This document shows, piece by piece, positions 37,055 to 48,254 of a DNA stretch of 64,000 bases (position 1 is its first letter; each line of letters opens with the position of its first letter). Made by a program: the position numbers and the translations under genes. The notes beneath the pieces were generated by a model. That model ran no database searches. It was not told the origin of the DNA and worked only from the letters and a program-made list of their open reading frames with translations. The DNA is from Urechis unicinctus (Eukaryota; Annelida; Polychaeta; Xenopneusta; Urechidae), in contig CM067354.1 of assembly GCA_034190875.2 (NCBI GenBank), positions 8,581,828 through 8,645,827 on the forward strand, written 5' to 3'.

Positions 37055-38091
37055 GCTGGTGACCTGGTGAAACATTTGCAAGTCAATATCAAACATTTAA
37101 TAAATCAGAATTTGTGGATCGAATCACAACAGTTAATTTGACTGTCAATGCCTTTGTACGCAGTCAAACTGAATGGATCACATACAGTCATGACCCTGTT
37201 AAGGCTAACGTATGACTAGCCGTGCAATAAGTCTTCTAAGCTGAAATGGTACGAACCCGCAGGGCTAATGTGTGACATGTTTCTTATGACTTTTATGTAA
37301 ACAATCGATTTACCTCTTACTGTGTCTTAGATGAAACAGATCAGTCGATTATATTCTGATAGCAGCTATGCAGCTCCAAATCTTCAGAACGTTAATCATT
37401 TACTGATTGAATGGTTCTTCTTTGACCGACACGCGGATTCAAATGACATGAATGATGGAAGCGAAGATTGAGATCCGATCACCGATGATAAAGATATCCC
37501 AAACAACTTGACTAGATATCTGGAATTGGAGAATAACTTTTTATCTACAAATGCATTATGCTAATTTTATTTGGTTCGAGTCGGCTTCTGTATTTGGGAC
37601 TTTTACAACGAAAAGTCGAGACCAATGCATCGTCGTTGAACACATTTATGTTGCGGCGATTACTACGTTTTGAAGAGAGCGCCATTATCAGATTCTAGAT
37701 CAGCTGATCATGTCGACTATGGTTGGCCATTTGATGTATTTTAGTTATTGATTGGCAAAGCAGCGTATCTGTCCGAGTGTGTAAGGTTCTCTCAAAATGC
37801 TGTCGTCCACAATAGATTGAATATATTCAGATGTCTGGCTTCAGATACCCTTTCCAAACAAACACGAAGATTCGTTATGCTGAGTCTTAGCCGTGCACGA
37901 CGTCTTATTGGTATATATTAATATTACCGTCCGACCGGGCTACCCGAGTCCTAGCTCTCTGAAAGCTCTGATGCTAAACTCGATCAGTCTGACAATACAG
38001 TGGAACAAAGAATAAATAAAGCCATTCAGGACATTATTTCTTTATTTTATACATATAGTTTATACAAGAACATAAAATAAATAAACAATCA
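37055..38091. other. No gene seen
   Basis: Region upstream of receptor B and downstream of DDX49. Reverse-complement AATAAA at 38041-38046, about 46 bases beyond the DDX49 stop, is a likely poly(A) signal for DDX49. The rest holds no supported feature. Confidence 0.5.
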
Positions 38092-41000
38092 TCATGATTT
38101 CTGTTTCTTTTCTTTCTTTTCTTTTTTTCTCTTTTTCCTGGCGACAGCCTCTGGATCCTAGCAGAGGAAGCAAAACAAACGTAATAACATATCACAATGA
38201 GCAGACAAAATAAATCACTTCAACCAATCGTTGATAAGCTGTTACCTTCCACGCCTGTTCCAAACAGTCAGATACATCATACATAGTTACTAATTTCTCA
38301 ACACATGTTGACACCTAAACCTCAAATTTGCAAGCATTTAAAAGTTCCCTAGTAACAACATATTGCCCATACTGGATTGGGTATTTAGACAACTGAATGG
38401 GGCAGGGAAAAATATCTAGAGCCAGTTCAGTAATGCTTGATAAAGTATCCAGGGTAATACATTGAAAAGTCTGATGGGTCAAACAGAATTAACAGAAGCT
38501 ATTACTACATTAAGGTTAAGTGTATTTGCATAACAGAGCTCAGCAACAGGACTGAATTTCATTCAACTGCATAACCTCAAAAAATATATTCACCTTCCCT
38601 TCCAATATAAGCTTCTTCCTCTTGTTGATTTCCTTCTTTTCTCCAAAGTCTTGTTCATCCAACTTCTACAAATACAAGCCCATATTGAATACACATGATA
38701 TTGCTACAAAACCATCAATTTGTTTTTCTAGGTAAAAAACACTGTCACATTAATTTAATAGCTAGAGGCAGAGTTATATTCATTGGTCAGTGAAATAACA
38801 AACAAGAAAGCTTGGCAATCATTCTCTGATCCTGCCAACCACAAAGGCTCTGCCAGTATAGTTTAACATGGGAGACTAATGGTTCAAGCATAACCTATAA
38901 TGTTTTACGAGGTAAGGTACTTAGATGACTGAAAATGACATACAATTTCTGCTTCACGTTTGGCTACTGAGACTTCGGTCAGAATTTTTGTTACTTCATC
39001 TTCATTCACCTTGAGTTCTTCCATTTGGGTATCTTATAAACACAAATCAGATCCAGCAAATATACATGGATTGAATATGATGAATAAACAACAGATACAT
39101 TCTATAGAGCCAAGCAGAATGATTGACAAGCCAAAAAGAAAACTGCCTCCTTACTTATGTGCTTTTCGATGGCATGGACCAATTTTACATCAAATTGTGT
39201 CACCATGGTGATGGCCTGACCCCCTCTACCTGGGTCAACATAAAATAAAGTTCAATCTCTCTTTATTTATTTGTTCAGGGATTATATCCATCATAAACCA
39301 CCAAAGACAGCAGTACAAGACAATGTTAAGACCTGCTCGAGCTGTTCTCCCCACACGATGTATGTAGTTCTTTGGCCGGTTTGGCACGTTATGGTTGATA
39401 ACCATATCTACAGTTGGGATGTCAAGACCCCTGTACATCAATAACATACCACACCATTACATATTAAAATTGGCAATTGTATCTGAAGTATTCCATATAA
39501 GAAAAAGCTGTTAAGATATCAATGCATATCCTCACCTGCTAGCGACATCTGTGGCAAAGAGAATCTTCACTTGATGTGATTTGAATTTGGCCAATGAAGT
39601 CAACCGTAAACGTTGTGGGATGAAGCTGTGGAGAGCTGCACAGTCGAGTCCGACCTCCCGGCAGACCATAGCCAGAATGTGACAGTATCTGTGATGAAAT
39701 AGTGAAGTGTTGATAACACCAGATTGAGATCATGCAAGTTATGGCCCATCGCTTAAGTCAGCACCCAACCAGCCATATCAAAAAGTTGCATGCAACTGAA
39801 GTAACTAGTCTAATTCTACCCATACTCAGCAAGAGGGAGGCCTTCAGTGGTTACAACTACTCAGCTAGAGGGAGACCTTCAGTGGTTATCCCTACTCAGC
39901 CAGAGGGAGACCTTCAGTGGTTATCCCTACTCAGCCAGAGGGAGACCTTCAGTAGTTACCCCTACTCTGCTAGAGGGAGACCTTCAGTGGTTACCCCTAC
40001 TCAGCTAAAGGGAGACCTTCAGTGGTTACCCCTACTCAGCTAGAGGGAGACCTTCAGTGGTTAGTGGTTACCCCTACTCAGCTCAGTGGTTACCCCTACT
40101 CAGCTGGAGGGAGAGGGAGACCTTCAGTGGTTACCCCTACTCAGCTAGAGAGAGACCTTCAGTGGTTACCCCTACTCAGCTGGAGGGAGACCTTCAGTGA
40201 TCACCCCTACTCAGCCAGAGGGAGACCTTCAGTGGTTATCCCTACTCAGCTAGAGGGAGACCTTCAGTGGTTACCCATACTCAGCTAGAGGGAGACCTTC
40301 AGTGGTTACCCCTACTCAGCTAGAGGGAGACCTTCAGTGGTTACCCCTACTCAGCTAGAGGGAGACCTTCAGTTATCACCCCCTACTCAGCCAGAGGGAG
40401 ACCTTCAGTGGTTACCCCTTCAGTAGTTACCCCAGTGGTTACCCCTACTCAGCTAGGGAGACCTTCAGTAGTTACCCCTCCTCAGCCAGAGGGAGACCTT
40501 CAGTAGTTACCCCTACTCTGCTAGAGGGAGACCTTCAGTAGTTACCCCTACTCAGCTAGAGGGAGACCTTCAGTGGTTACCCCTACTCAGCTAGAGGGAG
40601 ACCTTCAGTAGTTACCCCTCCTCCTTCAGCCCCTACTCAGCTAGAGGGAGACCTTCAGTAGTTACCCCTACTCAGCTAGAGGGAGACCTTCAGTGGTTAC
40701 CCCTACTCAGCTAGAGGGAGACCTTCAGTGGTTACCCCTACTCAGCTAGAGGGAGACCTTCAGTAGTTACCCCTACTCAGCCAGAGGGAGACTTTCAGTA
40801 GTTACCCCTCCTCAGCTAGAGGGAGAACTTCAGTGGTTACCCCTCCTCAGCTAGAGGGAGACCTTCAGTGGTTACCCCTACTCAGCCAGAGGGAGACCTT
40901 CAGTAGTTACCCCTACTCCGCTAGTGGGAGACCTTCAGTGGTTACCCCTACTCAGCTAGAGGGAGACCTTCAGTGGTTACCCCTACTCAGCTGGAGGGAG

Positions 41001-44000
41001 ACCTTCAGTGATCACCCATACTCAGCTAGAGGGAGACCTTCAGTGACCACCCATACTCAGGTGTGTGGGCGTGGGGGGGGGGGGGGGGGGCTGCAGTGAT
41101 TACTACTACCTAGCTGGGGTAGGCCTTCAATAGTTACCTCACAATCACCATTTAGAGCTCCTAGTAGTGGTATGGTTTGGTATCAATGTCAACGTTTAGG
41201 GTCAGCGGCATGTCTTCGGAATTCTCGAATATACAACGCACCCCCTCATCAGCAACTAATTTTTGTGTACAATTTATGTGACTAATACAGGAGATTTTAT
41301 GCAATATAACGTAATATATTGGATCAAAACACACTCGTACTTGCAAGTGGCAGTGAATATCATGACAGAGCTGTTAGGATGGTCTTCCTGGAATTTGTGC
41401 AGGATGTGTATGAGGTAGGCATCTTTCACATTAGCAGGCATCAACACGTATCGCTGGTCCAATTGATCCACCGTCGCAACCCTGACCATCAGCGCATCAG
41501 CACATCAAAACACATCTTCACTTGACATGAGTTCATGCACTTTAGAACTTTAGTGAACATTTGCAAATTTCTTTAGCATTGACTCACGATGCTTTGGACT
41601 GCCAGAGATAAGGTTGATTGTTGGCAATGTGTTCTAGTTCCCTCAGTGTGTCTGTCATTGTTGCGCTGAATAGCAGTGTTTGGCGCTTCTGCGGTACGGC
41701 TTTGAAGATAGTCTGCAGCTGTTCACCAAAATTATCCTCCAGAAGTCTATCTGCTTCATCCATTACCTAGAAACAGATAAAACATTTCCATCAATTAATT
41801 TGTCCCTTGGGTTGCAATCATACACTGAGCACTACATGCCCTATGAGGAGAAAAAGGTGCATTATAAATATTATTATATGAGACAAATACCAGGAATCTT
41901 ATGTTTTTCAGAGTAAAGTTGGTTCCACTGTCCAGGTGATCGGCCAGGCGCCCTGGTGTGGAAATTACAACATGGGGTTTCTTGGACAGCTCAATACCTT
42001 GCTCCACCATATCTACAAAAGAAGTAGAAATCTGGTATATGCACCTATTTTAATTAATCCTACAGAGCAGGCATCCTGAGTAAGTATTGGAGTGAGTACA
42101 ATACCTCTCCCTCCAGTCACCACAACCACCTGTAGACTGATTGGTTTCCCTAACACCTGGAATTGTTCTGCTATCTGGAACGCTAACTCCCTGTTCCAGG
42201 CATACAAAACAAACATTGAAATTTTTTAATCTTTGCAACGTCATCTGCAAAAATACATTTAAATACTGAGGTATTTTCCAGCAAATTTTTGACATGGTAA
42301 AAGTATATTTCATTTGGAAACAATATATTACCTGGTAGGAGTCAGGACTAAAGCAAAGATTCCGTACGGGTCTTCACACAGTGTCTGTAGTATAGGAAGG
42401 GCAAAAGCAGCAGTCTTACCACTGCCAGTTTTAGCAGTACCAATGCAGTCTCTGCCTGAAAACAGCATAATGCATCCAATAGATGATGATAGCTGGCGTG
42501 CTACAAGAGCAAAATGTCTAACATATATATGGCAGCAATTGAACCCAAATGCCTATCATTCATTAGGGCTGGTACTTAAACTAAACTACCAGCCACAGTT
42601 TACACTAATTACCAGCCAAACATTATTCTATCCACTAGTGAACACCTTTCCGCGATTTGTCGCAAAATTCACGCACACATTGAAAATTATTTTTTTTCAT
42701 CTTACCTACATTGTGAATGCTGTAATGTCAGTGAATGGCTGATTTGGGAAAACAGCCTTTTTCAAAATTACCACCTCTTACCCAGCTAATAAGTTCCCTG
42801 ATAGAGAGTATATTAAATACCTACATAGGACAAAACAATCGAATAATAGATACAATAGAAATGAATACTGTTTCATGACAGACTTCTATAGGGTTTTCAT
42901 TTGTCATCCATATATAATAAATGTCTATAGACTTGTGAGGGGGTCCTGTTTCCTTACTTTGGTCTTTCCACAGTTGTGGTAATAAATAATAATAGTACCA
43001 TGTAAAATTAATTATGAATCAGTGACCATACTTGTAAACTATGATCTGTGATGGTAGCATTAGAGGATTTATGGTTTGTAAATGTGGAATAATGGAATAG
43101 AGTTACAGAGCGGCTCTTAAAATACTGTATCAGATTTGATGAAGGAGAAGAAACTGTTGAGGGCTTTTGCGATAGATCGGGACAGGTTGGCATTTTGCGG
43201 ATTTTATCACTGATAGGGTTATGCAACGACTGGGCTTCTGTTGACGAATGCAACAGATTGGAGTGGGACGTATCAGATTAAGTTATAATTTGTGCTCCAA
43301 ACAAGTGACACCAACTCTGGGTTGCAAACTGTGTAGGCACGTATCGTGGTGTTAGTCTTGCGTCCAAAGGTGTGCGACTTGGGGGACCCCTTCTGGTTTG
43401 CTGGACATATCCTGGTCTCAGGCCTTCGACTATTACCATGGTTAATTTGCAAAAAGGAAAGATGTTTCTTGCCAGGTTAGGACTGGTGCGATGAAAATGA
43501 CACACTATCAGTTTGGGTGTCTCCATCAGCTTGTAAAAAGGTATATGGTGTATTTAACGTAGCTATAGTATCGGATGTACTGGTCTGCTAGATCTAATAG
43601 GACCACAAACAGTGTGTAAACACTGGCTGCAAAAGGGCACTGAAAGGGGCGCCACTTTCATTGGTTGTCCTCCCGCACGGTCCTTTCCACATTACACGTT
43701 CCACCAGCATGGATGGTTGAGAGGAATGACACCACCCTCTTGTCCTGCTAAGATATGGCCACCATTGCATCGTGCCCTGTTGTGTTCCATTGCTGTGGGG
43801 TCTGGGCCTCATAATGTCTTTAGGTAAATTGATTCAATTGATCTGCACAGTCAATGCCGCTTGTAGGTGTATAGCTATCCCATAGGTCCACAAATAGGTT
43901 GACTTAACTGGAAAAAAGTTCAGTGTAAATGGTTAACTCTATTGAGAAGGTCAGACTACTGCAACCCTTTCAAAACAACATTAAGTCGAGTACATTAAGT

Positions 44001-47000
44001 TGAGTTGTCTTTCCACATGGTCATTTCTCCCAGCATACACGTTCAGACGGATAATCTAGCATGTGTCAGAATCCGCCAACGTCAGGCTCCCCACTTGACA
44101 GGTTTTGCAGGCATGAACTACCTGAAGTGAATATTCCCTGATACGGAATCATCATCTTATGATGCTTTACTTGGTGGCAAACTCCCTAGTAGAGACATCA
44201 TTGAAATTATCTTTAACCCATCTCTAATGGAGAAATTATCTTTAACCCATCTCAAATTCCAATCAGCATGGTCATTTCTTGACAGGCTTTCATTTGGTTT
44301 GCGGTACTGGTACCTCAAAATCTGAGTGAATCTATCATGGGTCGTGGTCTTAGGCCTACATGGTGTGTCAAGTGTGGGCATGTTGGACCAGGAATCCTTC
44401 AGCTGGGTGGTTTCTCCCAGTAACCATTAGGAGAACCAGATCTTGGGGTGAAAGCTGGCCTGTCTTCCTACTTATTAACAGGACAGAGATTACAACTCCT
44501 GCCATTCCCTATACCCAGCTTGCTTCAGTGTGTACAGGAAATGGTGCATACAAGGTGAACGGGGCAATGGATCTAGCACACTCTTAAAGTTGTATCAGAG
44601 CGAGATAAATCAGAACCAGAGCAAGATTAATCAGAACCAGAGCAAGATAAACCAGAACCAGAGCGAGATAAATCAGAACCAGAGCAAGATAAATCAGAAC
44701 CAGAGCGAGATAAATCAGAACCAGAGCAAGATAAAGTGGGATAAACATTTAAAGCTCATCAGCTGCACATAAAAACCTTCAAAGAGCGAGATATTCAACT
44801 TGTCTACAAATTCGGCTCTCTTAGGACCATGCAGAGACCGCTGGTTGGCTTTTTTCTGAACACCCAACCCAACTGTTCCAATCCCACTTTACCACCCACA
44901 TCAAAGCCAATGAAATGCTATGGCTATTTCACATGGTACGTCCCAGCTAAAAACACATTGTTTATGGTATAAAAGTTTATTTAAATCGTTTTTTCTTCTT
45001 CACAGGGATACTTGTCTACTACCAATCAAACAAATTTGGAAAGACTAATAATGTTCAGTTCAAAAACATGACAGCTTAGGAATAAGCAAACACTGCTGAT
45101 CATCAAACCAAAATTAAACAGTACATAGGGAACAATAGTAAATTTGAGTATCTACATCACTCTGTCCACCCCATACACTTCCTGTGCTCCCCAATTCCAC
45201 ATATCTCCCCAGCCATCTGCCATAGCATTTATTATCTTATTAAATGCCACACTGGTATTTGCCCTTACCAGCTGGAAAAGTTCTTTTAGTCTCTATAGGG
45301 TCTATAATTTGCTTTCTTAGTTTATACATGTGATGTGTGGTGGATTAAATCAACTTTGGTGGTGGATGAATAAGGAAAATTTGGGGTGAGTGGGTACTGT
45401 GAGGCCTAGAGCAAGGGAAAAAGTTTGGGGTGAGGGACAGGGGGTACAGCGACTGTGAGGCCTGAGCAAGGGATAGTAAGGGTGGAGGCCTAGAGCAAGG
45501 GACAGTAAGTGGGTACAGCGAGGCCTAGACCAAGGGAGTGTCAGTGGGTACTGTGAGGCCTAGAACAAGGGATAGTAAGTGGGTACTGCGAGGCCTAGAG
45601 CAAGGGATAGTGGGTACTGCGAGGCCTAGAGCAAGGCATAGTCAGTGGGTACTGCAAGGCATAGAGCAAGGGATAGTTAGTGGGTACTGTGAGGCCTAGA
45701 GCAAGGGATAGTTAGTGGGTACTGCAAGGTCTAGAGCAAGGGATAGTAAGTGGGTACTGCGAGGCCTAGAGCAAGGGATAGTAAGTGGGTACTGTGAGGC
45801 CTAGAGCAAGGGAGTGTCAGTGGGTACTGGTGAACACACTCAATCAAGAGGTCCAGTCACTTTTAGTGATCTTACAAAGCTGAGGATATGTGTTCCAAGC
45901 TCCACATTAAGACACTAGCACATATGCACAGACAACCAGCTTCAACAAACATTAAAGGTTCGGCATACTTCCATTGCAGTAAAAAAATATTGTGTGAGCA
46001 ATTGGTTTGACATGGGATGAAATGTTACCACCAATAAGTCACACATGTGCCATACAATTTTCATGAAAACTATATTGCATATAATCTATACAAACCATAT
46101 TCTGCAAAAATGGTTCTTGCCTCATCAAAGTTCAGAAAGGACGCTGCAGGGCATGAAACTAAGAAAATTTGCCACCGGCCAACCTGGCTGGTAGTTCCCA
46201 AAATCCACTGGCCCAGAACAAATTCCACCAGCCAACAAAATTCAACACAAGTTTATGTATATTTATGAATACTTTATTTTTGTTTACCCATAACCTGCAT
46301 AATATAACTCACAATATACACAAGCAAAAAATAAAATCAAATTGCACCACATTCGATCACTTGATTAGCCGCGCACAACGGAATATAAATATATACCAAT
46401 AAGATGTCGTGCACGGCACAGCATGAAAAACATGACACTCGTGTAAGAACATATAACACACACAACAATAACACCCTACTTAACAAAAGTCTTTCTCGTA
46501 TGTGGCCTCGAGCGCCCTCTTCTGGTCCATCGTTCTCCTCACTTTCACTTGGAATGTTTTCCTTATAACTGGGGCGTCGATACCAGGTCCCAGTAATCTG
46601 CCACAGTTCTATAGCACGCTCGGGGTTGCAGTCAGCGGTAGGGGTGACACAAGAAGCACAGTCATCAGGTCGTTGAGGGAGTCTGTGCCAAGACTGGACC
46701 TCCAGTCATTTTTTATGTTGAATCCTCTTTCACACTCAGCTGTAGAGGCAAGAAGGGTCACAATGAGGTCCATGAGGGCTAATACATCACAACAGTCTGT
46801 CCTATGTGCCCTGTTGATGCTTGCCCAGGACATCTTGTCAATTCCAGGACCTCTGCTGCTTTTCATTGTGTTGCAGCCAACCACTTTCTTCTTCTTCAGC
46901 CAGCGAGGGTTCCATTTCCTGCCTCTTTTTTTCTCATAATCTTTACTTTGAAGCCTTTGCTCTTCTGTTAGCTTGCGATTATTCGACTGGGGAGGCTTGA

Positions 47001-48254
47001 CCCCTTCAACGAAATGCCACATAGTGTAGAAAAATTGGTGATTTGGACGCTGACGATTGACTTGGTCGACTCGTAGAACCGAGCTCGAAGATTAATCATG
47101 ATCAAACGAAGTCTTATCTATCCACATAGGTTCGCCGAGACCCAAATGCAACGCGCGACGCTACGCAGCGAGCAACGTTTCGCGCGTGTCATGACGTGAC
47201 ACGTTGAAAGCGCGCACCGCATCATGATGCGCTGACCAGTTGAAAGCGCGAGCTCCTGTCACAGCCTCTCAAAACCCGACACTAACCTTGGAGTCATACC
47301 TCTGTGCAGCTACTTACATTATTACCTGAAACAACAACAATTAATTGGTACATTACGGCCCCACACAGCGACACATACAAAGATAAACAAGAAAAATACA
47401 ATTCTAGCACAAAAATCACGGCTGCTCGTAGGGGTGTTTTTATTAAACTAAAATATACCATTTCGAAGGTACCAGAGACCCTCTAAATAAAACAAACATA
47501 GTTATACTCGCTGCGTTTGACGTAAATCGTCATCACTGGTGATCTCAGCTCGACGGGTTCGGGCCTTAAGCCGTATAGCTCTGTTAAAATAAATGAAGAC
47601 GGGCGCTCTAAGAACACTGCTGCGTAAACGATCACTGGTGCGGGGTCGTAACGTCTCAGTCATCATAAAAACTTAATAAAGGCGATTTGTTCAGAACATG
47701 CTGCGAGCGGGCGCATCATAAAAACTTAGCAGTTTCGTAATTTCTACCCGCCCGAGCCGATTTTGACTCGTCATTGGCAGGCGGACGGGCGTAAGTTTCG
47801 AGCCCTGGACGCTGATTGTGGGGCGACCAAAAAATTAATTGCATGCTAGAAAGCCTGATGAACACATGCAACGCTAAACATGGTCCCAAATCGAGGCTGT
47901 GACAACTGAGTGGGATACCACTACTCTTAACCAACTAAATTTTTGAAAACAAGGTCACAATATGCAAAACAGGTAGGGAAATTAATATTCATGAATGCGT
48001 ATTTCAAACCACTACGAAAGTACGATCACAGCCAGCATAAAATAAACCGTAAGTCCGCAAATTATCGCCCAGGCACTTGTTGTAGACGCGTTGATGATCA
48101 ATAAATTACCTTTAATAATCTGTGGTACACAGTTGTATTGAATTGGTGTTGGGTTGGACATTCCTACCGCTTTGCATTGTGATGTGAGCCATGAATTCAG
48201 ACCCAATTCACTAAATGTCTTGCCCACCGTGCTTTCATCTGTCATATCCGACAT
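38092..48254 (-). CDS. DDX49: DEAD-box RNA helicase DDX49 (12 exons, 449 residues)
   Basis: Exons (minus): 48254-48110, 42455-42332, 42190-42105, 42012-41891, 41766-41588, 41481-41341, 39688-39536, 39430-39333, 39229-39155, 39032-38944, 38665-38594, 38157-38092. Coding length is 1350 nt with all phases matching. Motifs in order: Q-motif region '[15 protein letters not shown]', Walker A 'AKTGSGKT', '[13 protein letters not shown]', 'TGGRDMV', 'STPGRL', '[10 protein letters not shown]', '[13 protein letters not shown]', '[11 protein letters not shown]', '[18 protein letters not shown]' and '[13 protein letters not shown]'. The tail is short and Lys-rich ('[13 protein letters not shown]'). DDX49 (Dbp8 in yeast) is a nucleolar ATP-dependent helicase of small-subunit ribosome assembly. 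Exon 7 reads '[19 protein letters not shown]', with the usual 'ALHS...Q..R...L..FK' layout. Intron 1 (5.6 kb) and intron 6 (1.65 kb) carry transposon relics and minisatellites. Confidence 0.95.
39838..41060. repeat. 35-bp minisatellite in DDX49 intron 6, about 35 copies
   Basis: Unit core 'ctagagggagaccttcagtg' plus 'gttacccctactcag', period 35. A few copies are truncated (for example 40060-40110 and 40400-40460). A run of 17 G (41075-41092) follows. Not coding. Confidence 0.97.
43270..44420 (-). mobile_element. Decayed PiggyBac-type transposase in DDX49 intron 1
   Basis: The minus strand near 44130-44090 reads 'HFR' stop '[10 protein letters not shown]', the signature 'LRFRQYMPAKPIKWG' block of PiggyBac transposases. 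After a frameshift it reads 'LTLADSDTC', '[13 protein letters not shown]', matching the next conserved block ('..DS.TGY...VYTGK'). Further downstream an open stretch (43526-43278) with '[14 protein letters not shown]' and '[12 protein letters not shown]' may represent the transposase C-terminal half, but I am less sure. Many stops. No terminal repeats or TTAA sites were established. Confidence 0.6.
44592..44740. repeat. 21-bp minisatellite in DDX49 intron 1, about seven copies
   Basis: Unit 'aatcagaaccagagcaagat' plus a. The period of 21 keeps a frame open (repeat 'NQNQSKI'), which is an artefact. Confidence 0.95.
45370..45832. repeat. 35-bp minisatellite in DDX49 intron 1, about 13 copies
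   Basis: Unit core 'gtgggtactgcgaggcctag' plus 'agcaagggatagtaa', period 35. Some units lack a few bases. Unrelated in sequence to the 35-bp array of intron 6. Confidence 0.95.
46609..47022 (-). mobile_element. Shortened hAT-type (ZNF862/KIAA1586-like) protein in DDX49 intron 1
   Basis: ATG-started ORF of 137 codons. The first part, '[20 protein letters not shown]' and '[12 protein letters not shown]', looks like the N-terminus of invertebrate ZNF862/KIAA1586-like proteins. The second part, '[13 protein letters not shown]', '[18 protein letters not shown]', is the C-terminal hAT dimerisation domain (pattern 'SSAECERGFS..N.IKT..R..L....LNDLM'). The zinc finger and the large RNase H-like catalytic core that normally separate them are missing, yet the frame is open. 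A non-autonomous internal-deletion derivative of a hAT element is the likely reading. Antisense to nothing: same strand as the host gene DDX49. Confidence 0.75.
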
